In this document: one piece after another, positions 22,885 through 36,400 of the stretch
Numbering within the stretch: position 1 is the first letter of the stretch
Layout of the letters: the number at the start of each line of letters is the position of its first letter
Origin: Xiphophorus maculatus
Lineage: Eukaryota; Chordata; Actinopteri; Cyprinodontiformes; Poeciliidae
NCBI RefSeq assembly: GCF_002775205.1
Contig: NC_036459.1
Coordinates: 600,492 to 664,491, forward strand
Direction of reading: 5' to 3'
Length of the DNA stretch: 64,000 nucleotides
Made by a program: the position numbers and the translations under genes
The notes under the pieces: generated by a model
What the model saw: only the letters and a program-made list of their open reading frames with translations
What the model was told of the DNA's origin: nothing
Databases searched by the model: none

Positions 22885-25800
22885 AGCCCATGGTAGCAGG
22901 GGCAACCATGGGCAAGCAGGAAGCCCCACACAGAGATGATAAAGGCAATGCTAATAGAGCAGAGGGAACTCCTCTGGTGGGCCCAAGAAATGAGGGAGAA
23001 GTGGAGATAAATGGCATTAAATGCAGGGCTCTGATTGACTCTGGATCTCAAATCACGAGCATCACCCATAGCTTCTGGCACAACCACCCAGACCTTCAAA
23101 AACAGAATCTACACCCATCCAAAATAACTATAGAAGGTGCTGCAGCTCAAAATGTGCCTTATTATGGTGTTTTGCAGATCAAACTTAAGGTCTTTGGAGA
23201 GGACTGTATGACTGTCCCCACATTTGTTGTCCCTGATTCTGAATATCGCTCCTCAGTGCCTCTGCTCATTGGAACCAATGTCATCCGTGCATCTAGAAGT
23301 CACCTACAAGCAGTTTACGGTGTCGAGTTCCTCCACAGGATAAAAGAGAGCCATCCAGAATGGCATTCTGCTGTGATGGAGGTTGAAAACACAGAAGAAG
23401 ATCAGATGCATGGCATGGTTGGCCCCGCTGTCTTCACTGGTCGGGCTATCTGTATCCCTAGTGGTAAAGAGGTGGATGTGAAATGTAGGATTAAGGCAGG
23501 CCCTCAGAAAAAAATCTATACAGCACTGATTGAAAGCCCTTCTCCACACCAGCTCCCCCAAGACCTACTAGTGGCTAAAGTTCTCACAGATGTAAAGAGG
23601 GGATATGCTCCAGTCAGAGTCATGAATGCGTCCCGGAAAAACATCACTATTAAGCCCAACACTCAGCTTGCCACAGCCTTCTTGGTGGACAAAGTGTTTG
23701 AATCTTCTGACACAGGAGGAGACAAACATCAAAGTGAAATGAAAGAAGAGCTGTGTCTGAGCCTGGGTCAAGTGGTGGCAAGTTTTGAGGTGGACCTGGG
23801 TGGAGCAGCAGTGGAAAATGAAGACCAGCGTGCTCTCCTCAGGAACCTAGTGGAGAAAAATGGGGATGTCTTCTCCCAGAATGCTATGGATTACGGTCAT
23901 ACAAAGACTGTGCAGCATGAGATTCCTCTGGTGGACTCAAAGCCATTTCGACTTCCATATCGTAAGATCCCCCCTTCTCAGTGGCAAGAGGTGAGGAACC
24001 TCCTGACAGAGATGGAAGCTGCAGAAGTTATCCGGCCAAGCAAAAGCCCATATGCATCACCAGTGGTGATTGTTACTAAGAAAGATGGGTCATTAAGGCT
24101 TTGTATTGACTACAGAAAACTGAGTTCCTGCAGCACACGTGATGCATTTCCGTTGCCACGAATTGAAGAAGCATTGGAGGCACTGGGGCAAGCTAAATAC
24201 TTCTCCACACTGGATCTTACGTCAGGCTACTGGCAAGTGGAAGTGGCAGAGCATGATAAACACAAAACTGCATTCAGCACGCCCATGGGGCTTTTTGAGG
24301 CCAACAGAATGCCATTCGGGCTCCAAAATGCCCCATCCACATTTCAGAGGCTCATGACATGCTGCTTTGGGGACCTGAATTTCACTCACCTGCTCATTTA
24401 TCTTGATGACCTCATCATATTTTCCAAAACATTTGAGGAGCATCTGGAACGCCTCCAGCTGGTTTTTGATCGACTGAAAGAACATGGCTTGAAGTTAAAA
24501 CCCTCAAAGTGTCAGCTGGTGAAGAAGGAGGTGCAGTATCTGGGCCACATTGTGTCTGCGGAGGGAATCAAGACAGATCCAGAGAAGATCAGCAAGGTTA
24601 AGAACTGGAAAACGCCCACTAATCGTAAAGAGGTCCTGCAGTTTTTGGGATTTGCAGGGTACTACAGACGCTATGTGAAAGGTTACTCCACGCTGGCTGC
24701 TCCCTTGTACCGTCTCACCTCTGGCGATCCCAGAAAGAAAAAGAGAAAGACACATAAACACACTGACTCTGACCGACCCTATCTGTGGACTGCTGAGTGC
24801 GAAGAGGCATTTCAGCGTTTAAAGGATAGACTGGTGACAGCACCCATACTAGGCTACCCAGACTACAACCTGCCTTTCGTGCTGCAGACTGATGCTTCGG
24901 GGGAGGGACTGGGTGCTGTGTTGGCTCAAGTTCAGAATGGGGTCGAGAGGGTCATGGCTTATGCCAGCAGAGGCTTAAGCCCACCTGAAACCAGATATCC
25001 GGCACACAAGCTGGAATTTCTGGCCCTAAAGTGGGCCGTCACAGACAAGTTCTATGACCATCTTTATGGACGTTGTTTCTCTGTCTTGACTGATAATAAC
25101 CCCCTCAAATATGTGATGACGACAGCCAAACTTGATGCCACAGGGCAGAGATGGGTGTCCCAGCTATCGTCCTTTGAGTTTGACATCCAGTACAGAAGGG
25201 GACAGAACAATGCAAATGCTGATGCTCTTTCACGCATGTCCAACCAAGAAGTCACACAGATCTTACAGTCATGCCCTCAGCATGTCAGGGTCTCTGAATC
25301 GAAGCCTCCAGGGCCCCAGTGTGTTCCAAAGCCCCAGCATACATTCAACAACGCTGCAGTTTCGAAGGTGTCAGATAGCTGTGTTTTCCCAACAGTGAAT
25401 CAGCTGTATTTGGACGTGGGAACAGATGCACTTCCAGCCATGACAATTCAACAAATCCGTGCAGAACAGAAAGATGATTCCATTATTGGCCAAGTTCTGT
25501 ATTTCAAAAATAATAACAAAAAACCACCTCGAAGCGTGAGGATCGGCCTGGGAAGACATGGGAGCCTTCTCATAAAAGAGTGGAGGAGGTTGGTGGTCAG
25601 AAATGGCATCCTATACAGATGCATCACAGATGGGCAAAGAGGACGCATTGAGCAACTCATCTTGCCAGAGAAGCTGCGGGTGGTGGCTAAAACTGCTCTG
25701 CATGATGATTCAGGTCATTTAGGCTTTGAGAGAACTCTACAGCTGATAAGAGAGCGATTCTACTGGCCAAATATGTCCCTGGAAGTCAAATCGTGGTGTG

Positions 25801-26993
25801 AGCAGTGTGAAAGATGTTGTCTTAGGAAGACCCCCACAAGCAGTATTGGAGCTCCTCTTGTCAGCATCCACAGCAATGCCCCCATGGAGCTTGTGTGTGT
25901 AGACTTTCTCTGCCTGGAAAAGTCAAAGGGGGGCATTGAAAATGTTCTTGTTGTAACAGACCACTTTTCTCGTTACGCTCAAGCCTACCCCACCAAAGAC
26001 CAAAAAGCACGCACTGTGGCCAAGGTTCTGTGGAAGAATTTCTTCTGCCGGTTCGGCTTTCCAGCAAAGCTCCATGCAGATCAAGGACGCAATTTTGAGA
26101 GTGCAATTGTAAAAGAACTATGCAAGATCACTGGCATCACTAAGACTCACACCACTCCATATCACCCACAGGGCAACGGGACCACTGAAAGGTTCAACCG
26201 GACCCTAATGAATATGCTGGGAACTCTGCCACCTCACCTAAAGCCCAGGTGGCATGAATATGTGGATGCCATGACCCATGCTTACAACTGCACAAAACAT
26301 GACTCAACTGGATACACTCCGTACTATTTAATGTTTGGGAGACATCCCAGACTTCCAGTGGATCTGGTGTTTGGGACCTCAACCTCTAATAGCCAAGCGG
26401 GTTACAGTGACTATGTGCAGACACTCCATGACTGCCTGCTGGAGGCTTATGCACAAGCTAATCACAGTTCTAGGATTGCCAAGGAACAACAAAAGAAGTA
26501 CTATGATCAAAAAGCAAAGGATCAAGTGTTCAGCCCAGGGGACCGGGTGCTGGTCAAAATATGTCATGTGGAAGGACGGCAGAAGCTTGGAGACAAGTGG
26601 GAGCCACGTCCATATGTGGTGGTGAAGAAACAGCCTAAAATACCAGTATACGTGGTACAACCGGAGGATGGTGGCCCAGAAAGAGTGGTTCACAGAAACC
26701 TTCTCACTCAGTGCATGTTTATCCCGGTAGAAGAGGTGGGCAAACCGACAGCTGAGGAGGAGGAGTCAGATTTAGATCTGAACGAGACAAGTTTAGAGGA
26801 AGACCTGCAACAGAATGCGGATGCAGTCAGCATGGAGGAAACTGGACCCTCTCTGCAGCGTGGAGAAACTAACCAAAAAGACAAACAAGCCAGCCAAGAG
26901 GAAGGGGATACAGCAGGAGAAAATGAACCCCATGGCACTCCAGAGTCACTGCAGAGCAGTGGGATTCCAAGAAAAAAACCCACCCAGGACTAG
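22827..26993 (+). CDS. pol: Pol polyprotein of Ty3/gypsy element
   Basis: Lies in the -1 frame relative to gag and has no ATG at its upstream end, so it should be made as Gag-Pol by frameshifting at 22872-22878. Domains in order: aspartic protease (active site DSG, about 23037), reverse transcriptase with YLDD, RNase H beginning 'TDASG', integrase with an HHCC zinc finger (H-x3-H and C-x2-C near 25700-25815) and a DDE core (D of 'VCVDF', D of 'HADQG', E of 'TERFN'), then a GPY/F-like tail. The frame is uninterrupted over about 1370 codons. It ends early at an A7 run (26972-26978), beyond which a basic tail typical of such proteins continues in the next frame to 27120. Confidence 0.9.
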   Translation: MVNLGRGNQHPPSSGFKRLKPMVAGATMGKQEAPHRDDKGNANRAEGTPLVGPRNEGEVEINGIKCRALIDSGSQITSITHSFWHNHPDLQKQNLHPSKITIEGAAAQNVPYYGVLQIKLKVFGEDCMTVPTFVVPDSEYRSSVPLLIGTNVIRASRSHLQAVYGVEFLHRIKESHPEWHSAVMEVENTEEDQMHGMVGPAVFTGRAICIPSGKEVDVKCRIKAGPQKKIYTALIESPSPHQLPQDLLVAKVLTDVKRGYAPVRVMNASRKNITIKPNTQLATAFLVDKVFESSDTGGDKHQSEMKEELCLSLGQVVASFEVDLGGAAVENEDQRALLRNLVEKNGDVFSQNAMDYGHTKTVQHEIPLVDSKPFRLPYRKIPPSQWQEVRNLLTEMEAAEVIRPSKSPYASPVVIVTKKDGSLRLCIDYRKLSSCSTRDAFPLPRIEEALEALGQAKYFSTLDLTSGYWQVEVAEHDKHKTAFSTPMGLFEANRMPFGLQNAPSTFQRLMTCCFGDLNFTHLLIYLDDLIIFSKTFEEHLERLQLVFDRLKEHGLKLKPSKCQLVKKEVQYLGHIVSAEGIKTDPEKISKVKNWKTPTNRKEVLQFLGFAGYYRRYVKGYSTLAAPLYRLTSGDPRKKKRKTHKHTDSDRPYLWTAECEEAFQRLKDRLVTAPILGYPDYNLPFVLQTDASGEGLGAVLAQVQNGVERVMAYASRGLSPPETRYPAHKLEFLALKWAVTDKFYDHLYGRCFSVLTDNNPLKYVMTTAKLDATGQRWVSQLSSFEFDIQYRRGQNNANADALSRMSNQEVTQILQSCPQHVRVSESKPPGPQCVPKPQHTFNNAAVSKVSDSCVFPTVNQLYLDVGTDALPAMTIQQIRAEQKDDSIIGQVLYFKNNNKKPPRSVRIGLGRHGSLLIKEWRRLVVRNGILYRCITDGQRGRIEQLILPEKLRVVAKTALHDDSGHLGFERTLQLIRERFYWPNMSLEVKSWCEQCERCCLRKTPTSSIGAPLVSIHSNAPMELVCVDFLCLEKSKGGIENVLVVTDHFSRYAQAYPTKDQKARTVAKVLWKNFFCRFGFPAKLHADQGRNFESAIVKELCKITGITKTHTTPYHPQGNGTTERFNRTLMNMLGTLPPHLKPRWHEYVDAMTHAYNCTKHDSTGYTPYYLMFGRHPRLPVDLVFGTSTSNSQAGYSDYVQTLHDCLLEAYAQANHSSRIAKEQQKKYYDQKAKDQVFSPGDRVLVKICHVEGRQKLGDKWEPRPYVVVKKQPKIPVYVVQPEDGGPERVVHRNLLTQCMFIPVEEVGKPTAEEEESDLDLNETSLEEDLQQNADAVSMEETGPSLQRGETNQKDKQASQEEGDTAGENEPHGTPESLQSSGIPRKKPTQD
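22872..22927 (+). promoter_or_regulatory. -1 ribosomal frameshift signal: slippery heptamer plus H-type pseudoknot
   Basis: T TTA AAC (22872-22878) is in the correct phase of the gag frame, two codons before its stop codon. After a 7-nt spacer comes a perfect 9-bp stem: 22886-22894 pairs with 22905-22913. The loop bases GGGGC (22899-22903) can pair with GCCCC (22923-22927). This gives a classical H-type pseudoknot with loops of 4 and 9 nt. All parts are read directly from the sequence; function is inferred from the standard architecture of -1 frameshift sites. Confidence 0.85.
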
Positions 26994-27204
26994 ACGTCCT
27001 CCCAAAAAGCTGTCATATGAAGCACAGGTCACAAAAACAGAAGATGTGCTGCAGAAGATAGAAAGAGGATGGAAGCTGTGGCAGAGGGAAAAGGCAAAGA
27101 GAGCTCACAGACACACATAAAACACTCAACGGCACACAAACATACATATCATACAAGATAAATTTGAGCAATACATTTTATTGAGCAATACATTTTATTG
27201 CTGA

Positions 27205-27792
27205 TGTTACGACTGTTAAGGGTTCTCTCAGTTAATTCTTTTTATGTTCTGTTTAGTTTTATGGCAGGAACGCCATCAAATAAAGAAGGGGTAGATGTAA
27301 AGCAGTGCATAAATGTTCCAAAAGAGGGTGCTGTTGTTTTCTGTAATTGCTGGCACTACCACAATTCCGACATGTTTGTCCTGCCGGGGACACCGTAGGC
27401 AGGGGATTTCTGCGCGCGAACTGCCGTATTCTTTACAGTGTGTTTACTGCCTGTAAGGTAAGCAGCAGCTCTGCTAGCTCGGTGTAACATATACAGTATA
27501 TTAATATACCGATCTATTTCTGTTTGTTCAGTTTGCCTGTTAAGTATAAATTACATTTTGTTTTGGTGATGTTTGATTATTTTGTAAAAAGAAAAACGAT
27601 TGAACGCTGACAGTGTGTTTACTGCCTGTAAGGTGAACAAAATAAACGCGCCAAAGTTTCCCCACAACGACGAGCCGCCTGTCTGATTCCTCTCCTGCAC
27701 GGAACACATCCCACCCTCACACTAACACAACGCAGAGTCCATCGGGTGTCTTCCAGCAGCTGCAGGGTTAAAGAGGGAAAGCCTGGGTTACA
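27205..27792 (+). repeat. 3' LTR of the gypsy element
   Basis: Starts TGTTACG and ends GGTTACA (TG...CA ends, imperfect inverted ends TGTTAC/TGTAAC). It contains a TATA-like stretch (about 27488-27505) and an AATAAA signal near 27642. The last base adjoins the 357-bp host repeat exactly. Inside, a 25-bp word occurs twice (27435-27459 and 27610-27634). A 20-bp tandem duplication (gagcaatacattttatt-type) lies just upstream; no clean polypurine tract abuts the LTR. Confidence 0.7.
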
Positions 27793-28149
27793 TAAACACT
27801 GAAGAGGAAATTATAGCATAATTTCAGCAGTTTATTGCAGAAAATTGGAATTTCTCATTACAACCCGATTTATTACAACTCACTTTAATCCATATTAAAA
27901 CAACAAAACATAAACAAAAAGACAAAGAATAAAAAAAGAAATCTACTGCAGAATGTAATTAAGCTACAAACAGAAAATAATAAGCCAGACTAAATTAATA
28001 AAATAAAGAAATCGGTAAAAAATACTGAACGACAATTAAAGCATGATTATGTTTTGCTGTAAAAATAAAACTGAAATGAATCCATTCAAGGAAAAAAAAC
28101 TGGATCGCTGAAATGTCTGAGGTTACATTCAGCCAGGAAAAAAGTGAGT
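27793..28149. repeat. 357-bp direct repeat, right copy
   Basis: Partner of 20498-20854, beginning at the base after the LTR end. It differs at one position (28126). Sequence to the right (ttatcagct...) differs from what follows the left copy, and sequence to the left of each copy differs too. Confidence 0.85.
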
Positions 28150-29311
28150 TATCAGCTAAAACTGATTCCTCCAGGTAAAGTTTTGGTTTCCTGATTCATC
28201 AAACTGAGTCCCAGTTTCAAACATCTAGCTGTTGACTTGAGGTGAAGCCAGAAAATGTGGAGGTAGTCCACCATCTTTATTCTTTCCGTTCATTTTGTGC
28301 ATCCCTGTAGCATGATACCACCACCACCTTGCCCAAGAGCTAGTCCATTGTTAGCTAGACGTCTACTTAACTCGGGTTCAACAAGACAGCACTGCAAAAA
28401 CCCCTAATTTCTGCCTAGTTTATAATGCAAATATCTTAGTACACTTGAAATAAGACAGAATTAAAAACAAGTAACTTTTCAGCAAGAGTATCTTATTTTT
28501 TATTTTAAGTTAATTCCTTAAATTTGATGAAAAACTGCTAGAGAAAATCTGCCAGTGGAACTAATACTTTTTCATCAATATTAAGAAATTTTGAGCTAAA
28601 TCAGGTTCCTATTTGTTGCTGAAAAATTACTATTAAGTTAGTTTTGTCTTATTTAAAGTGTACTAAGATATTTGAACTAGAAACTAGACAAAAATGCTTG
28701 GTAAGACTTTATGTAGTTGGAGTGGATGATCTAAAAAAGTCGACTTCTTTGCTCCTCAAACATTTAACCAAACATTAAAGGGTGTGTATTTTTGCTTTTT
28801 TGTAAAAATCCTGTGTGATTAAAACTTGATTGATAAAAAGGCAATCTTTGTTTTACATAATCAAATTCACCCTAGAATATGAGTAAATAAATCATTAAAT
28901 ACCTAAAATGAACCATGATGAGTGGCAGCGCAAACGATGTGCAGAACAGGCAGCGTCAGAGGAAGCTGCTGGTAAACGCTTTGTCTGATTTCTGTTGAAC
29001 CGTTGTTCTAAAACCGTCCAGTTTGTCAACTAAATCTCAATAATTCGCAGGACATTCTGCAGAAAACTCAGACCCAAATCTGTCCATGCAAAAACTCCTG
29101 AAAGGCCGTTATCCTGGTCTATGTTGAAAATGAAAATGTTTTTTGAAGCTAACACTGCTTTGGATTTTGAGTCGAGGCGATGCTGCGATTTGTTTCCACT
29201 TCTCTTCCTGAAGAGTAAAATTTTAAAGAAATGTTTTGTTCCTCTAAAGGACATTCTGAGACATCTTAGGAGGTTTCGTCATCTGGTTGCTGTGAGGGGT
29301 CAGAGGTCAGC
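28150..29311. other. Intergenic region between the gypsy element and slc35e3
   Basis: Contains the foldback element at 28384-28725 and otherwise A/T-rich sequence. The part to the right of about 28730 could include slc35e3 3' UTR. No further gene seen. Confidence 0.4.
28384..28725. mobile_element. Foldback (long inverted repeat) element
   Basis: The left arm, about 28386-28490, is repeated in inverted orientation at about 28615-28725 (for example 'aatatcttagtacactt' against 'aagtgtactaagatattt'). The arms are about 100 bp with scattered mismatches, around a central AT-rich spacer. Related partial copies lie at 17640-18000 and 41805-41935. It has no frame and would fold into a long hairpin if transcribed. 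Confidence 0.65.
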
Positions 29312-31935
<2,624 letters not shown>

Positions 31936-32513
31936 CTACAGAGGAGAAAGAGCAGATCGGAGAAAATATAATCTAAAGATAAGAATATTAGAAGTGAATT
32001 GATCCAAAGTTCATAAACTCAACTTTTATAAATGAATTGGAAAAAAGAACTAATCGATGGACAAAACTTCACCAAATTATTGAACATGTAAACAAATTGA
32101 GGGTTGAAAAGATGGACAGATGAGCAGATGGATGAATGCATCAACAATTTAATGGACAGAAAGACGTTTGGATGAATTTACCTTCAGGACAGAGAATAAA
32201 GTCTGGAACTACAATGACTTTCCACACTAATACAGGAATCAAACCCAACCTTTAGTCCTCAAACAGCTCAGAAAACCAGCCTCGTTATTCTAGTGGAGAC
32301 ATTTGACTCCAAATATGTATATTTATCCTTTAGTTTAAAAACTTTATGAACAGGGAAATGTACTAATATTTTTCTCCCAAATTTATTAAATATAATAAAA
32401 ATAATTTAAAAGTGAGTTCCTGTAGCTTTAAGGATAAATGTAGTTTTAATTTTAGAAACACACACAACTTGTCAATGTGTCCGAGAGTCTGCCACGCAAT
32501 AAGAAAAGTTTAC

Positions 32514-33426
32514 CTGCGGGTCTCCATCTTCCTTTCTCCTTCCCTGCTTCACTTCGGGATCCGCTCCGGAAATAACCGAGCCAATCTCAGCCTCGGTTCC
32601 CCGTGCTTCCTGTTGCAGTCCCGGGGTTTCCAGAGCCAGAATCTCTGCCGAACCTGTGGATTATTCTTCCCAGCCCGTGGACATGCAGCGGACCAACTGA
32701 CTAAAGCCTGAATCGTCCTGTTTGTTCCTGTTTCCTCCGAGTTTCACACCGCGGAGCCACAGCGGCAGCTAACGGAGCGGAGGGGGGACTGGAGAGCAGA
32801 GATGGGTCGCGTACAGAGATGGCTCACTACACACTTTATTTTTTGTTATGTACGTAAAAGCTAAAAAAATATGACATTTTCTCGTAATTCTCGTAATATT
32901 ATGACTTTATTCTCAAAATGTTATATATATTTAAATTATTTTATGAGCATCGACCCAACTCAAGAATAAAGTTTCCGTCTGTTTATGTTTCAATACTTTC
33001 CAATGAGAACATCTAATTGGCAAAACACGAGGGTGTAGGAAATAGTGAATCTTTACACAAATTGTAATAATGTCTTACTAAAGGCACTTGACACAATGTA
33101 ATATATGATACTGGGTTTTCAGAATTGTTGACTTTATATATTTTATTTTTTTATCCATTGTAAAGCTCTTAGTTTAGCTCAGTGATTATTTTTAAAGGAC
33201 CGTAAAAGTAAATGAATTATTATTGTTGTTATTCTTTAACATTTAAACACGAAGAAACTTAATTTAACTTTTAAAAAATTGCTTTGACAGGCTCCGTGTG
33301 GGTGCAATCTAACTCTTTGCCTTAGGGGGCAGTAGAGAGTATTAAGCATGTTAGTTGACAGAGAGTTTAAAAGAGAAGAAGAAAGCCTGCTAAACCTCGT
33401 GAAGCGGGAACTGAGAGCTCTCCAAA
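32514..33426. promoter_or_regulatory. Shared upstream region of slc35e3 (minus) and nup107 (plus)
   Basis: A non-coding slc35e3 exon with a GTAAAC donor begins at 32514 and runs up to roughly 32780 through GC-rich, CpG-containing sequence. nup107 exon 1 ends at 33434. The two start sites are therefore a few hundred bases apart and divergent. Between them is a TTATGACTTTATTC-type repeat (about 32868-32930). No TATA box is obvious for either gene. Confidence 0.5.
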
Positions 33427-33434
33427 ATGGACTG
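33348..33434 (+). promoter_or_regulatory. nup107: Upstream ATG overlapping the nup107 start
   Basis: An ATG at 33348 opens a frame that passes through the nup107 start (33427) out of phase and, after splicing to exon 2 at 36310, stops at 36319-36321 after about 32 codons. If transcription starts upstream of 33348 this is an overlapping uORF. The transcription start is not determinable here. Confidence 0.35.
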
Positions 33435-36400
33435 GTAAAATATGTCATTTTACAATTTCAAGTTTTTAGTTGTGGTTAATTTGCTCCTTGTTTTATATTC
33501 TGTTTGTGTTCATTTTCTTGCTGCGTAGTTTTCTTTAACGGCAACCAACTATGCTAACAATGCTAACCCTTCCTTCCACTGTGAATGCTGATGCTAGCAA
33601 GCTATTTTTGTTTACACTTTATTTATATTGTCCATAGTTGGAAATGAGGAAATAAATACATTAACGTGTGTTACGGCTACTCTGGTCTCCAAACTCAAAA
33701 GGCGCCAGAGTAGCCTCCACACTGTTAGACCTTTTATTGTAATTTTACTTACAGTAACTTACTGGCAACAGTGCTGCCAGTAAGTTACTGTAATTACCAT
33801 TCTACAGTACCCTTACTGTTATATTTCACAGTGATTTTTTACTGTAAGTGTGCTTTACAGTTATAACTGCTTTACTGTAAATGTAGTTTATAGTATAATA
33901 CTGTAATTGTATTTTATAGTAAAGCTGGTCTACTGTAAACTTGTTTCACAACATAATGTCAGGTTTACTGTAAATTAAAGTTTACATTTTTTTAAATATA
34001 AGAATATTTTACCATAAACCGAAAAAATTTCATAAAAAACATTTTAGTCCAAGTACTGTGAATAAGATCAATGTCACAATACAATATAATGTGCTGTAAA
34101 ACAACAAAACCACAGAACACACTACAGGTCATGTCAATATTTTTTATGGCACATGTATGTAGCAACATGAACATGTGTGCATCAAGTGCCAGCCATAAAC
34201 TATTAAAAGACTGACTTATAAAAAAATATAGAATATACTTAACTTCATTTGAATATGAACTGTATTTCATTCAATATGGACACTTAAATGCATCTGGATC
34301 CAATAACAATCTTTACATAACTTTTTGTATTTGTTGCACACTGTACAACAAAAGAGCAACTAAAAAAAATTGGGCACTACAAATTTTATGTACCACATAA
34401 GGTATGCACCAACATGAACACATATATCGTTGAAATGGTGAACAGTCAAAAACCAGCAGAGGCTGCATTGTCAGAAAGCAGTTAACAGTAGCTTAAATGT
34501 GCACTGTTACACAATACATCACAATAACAGTGCAAGTGTGATAATGTACTGTATGGTAAGCATTCATATCAATAAATATTGTTATATCAGATGCATTTCC
34601 TACATCAGAAGAACTTTTATTCCATTCGTCAAACAAAATCAGTGGGATCCGTCTTGTGGAAGCTGAACTGTAAAGAATAAGACAGACAATGTGGGAGGTC
34701 ATGAGATGGTCAGGAAGTTATCTACATTTTCAAATCAAATATGTTTGAAGAGCTGTCTTTTTACCTGTTGTCTTGTCTTTTGAAGAGATGAAGCTATGTT
34801 AGCAGTCAGCAGGACAGAACTGCACAGCCACTTGGAGGGAAAAAGCTTGGGAGTTAAAAAAAAAGGTCATCTGAAGAAAAGAAAAAAAAAAAGAACAAAG
34901 TTAGAAATTCATCCTTGCTGACCTACGTAGCTAATCTGCACTTTTAACATTTGCAATGTCATGGTTTAAACAAATGAAGTCATTAGATGTAAAAAAAAAA
35001 GGGGGGATCAAATATCAGTTAGCGTTATATAAATACAAAGGATGTAGCAACAATGCTAACAGACAATCAGCACTGAGCTCATCTCAACCCAAAGCCGCCC
35101 GAGGAAGATTAAGCGGCAAAAGTCAAGCTAAAACCTTCAACGGTAAAATTAGCACCTTAGCTAACGTTAACTCCGAACCAGCTCAAAAAATAACAACATC
35201 ATATTTTCCTTTCTTTCACCTCATTTACAGACACGTAACTTATAACGTTGCAATATATAAAAGAGTTAGTAACGGAAAGGTAGCATTGTAGCATCATGCT
35301 ATAATGCTAAGTTATAGCATGATGTTATAAGCTACTTTAACTCCATCTAAAATGTACATTTCCAGACTAGGTTTTGGCTTCAAACAGTTTTCTAAGAAGT
35401 GTTTTTTCACCTGTCTTGAAGAGCTGAAGCAGTGTGAGCCCACAGCACGGAGACAGAGCTGCACTTGCACTTGGAGAGAAAAAGCTGGTTGGAAGCGAAG
35501 CCACGCTTGATGACGTAGCTAGATAAACTGCATGTTAATGTTAGCTAGGATGTGAAAAAAACAAAAGTACTTGCTCTCTTTCTGCCTTAAAAATATGTTA
35601 ACCACTAAAGGAGTAAAAATACAGAAACAGGGAACCACGATGAAGCAGCTATGATGACCGTTGGGAATCAAATATAATTCTTACTGTATATTATAAGTAC
35701 AGTACCACTACTGTAATGTGTAAACAGTAAATTACTGCAACTTCAAAACATACAGTAAGTTACTGTAATACTATGTACTATACCCATAATGCAATGCAAA
35801 CTACAGTAACTACTTGTAAAGATGTCTTATGGTAGTTTTACTGGGCATTTTGTGGTATTTAACTGTAGAAAATACAGCAAAGGATAACAGTGTAGGAGGA
35901 GGTTTTTGACTCATCCAATTTATAGCATTTTATATTTTATTTTTAATTTTTATTTTATCTACAACTACTACTCAGTGGTAGTTGTTATTGTGTCTTGTCT
36001 CTATGCTGTAACTGCGAAGTAATTTCCCTGCTGGGATGAATAAAGTACTTCTATTCTATTCTAAAACAAAAAGCACTCGCAGAGAGTTTTCTGGTTGCAA
36101 CATGTGAGCTTTCTTTATGTACAAAAATAACAGAAACACTCTCCGAGTTGACTTTCAAAAAATGTAAAAATAAACTTTATTTGGTGGTAGAAAAACTTTC
36201 ACGCCTCACTCCTTAACCATTTCATCATATTTTTCTCTTTAATGTACATTTTTAAGTGATCAAATGAATAAAAATACCAACTTACTATATGTGTCTTTTT
36301 GTCCTGAAGGGGTCAGTCTGAGCTGCCATCTCCTGTGGTGCGAGATGATGAGGTGACGGTCGCCGCCCGTAGGAGGAAGAAAGGGGCCTGTATCCTTAAA

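Larger units (their letters stand above)
20855..27792 (+). mobile_element. Ty3/gypsy LTR retrotransposon with only one recognisable LTR
   Basis: The element holds a 377-bp leader (with an A23 run at about 20969-20991), gag, pol and a 588-bp LTR (27205-27792). The order protease, reverse transcriptase, RNase H, integrase places it in Ty3/gypsy. No copy of the LTR is present upstream of gag, where the 357-bp host repeat is found instead. The long frames are open, so the insertion is young or was until recently maintained. Without a 5' LTR it should lack its own promoter and should not be able to make a normal cDNA. Confidence 0.85.

Noticed and set aside
20498-28149. The 357-bp repeats as the two LTRs of the gypsy element
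   Set aside because: They lack TG...CA ends, no primer-binding site follows the left copy, and a better LTR (TG...CA, TATA-like and AATAAA signals) lies inside and ends exactly where the right copy begins. Left open as an alternative to test.
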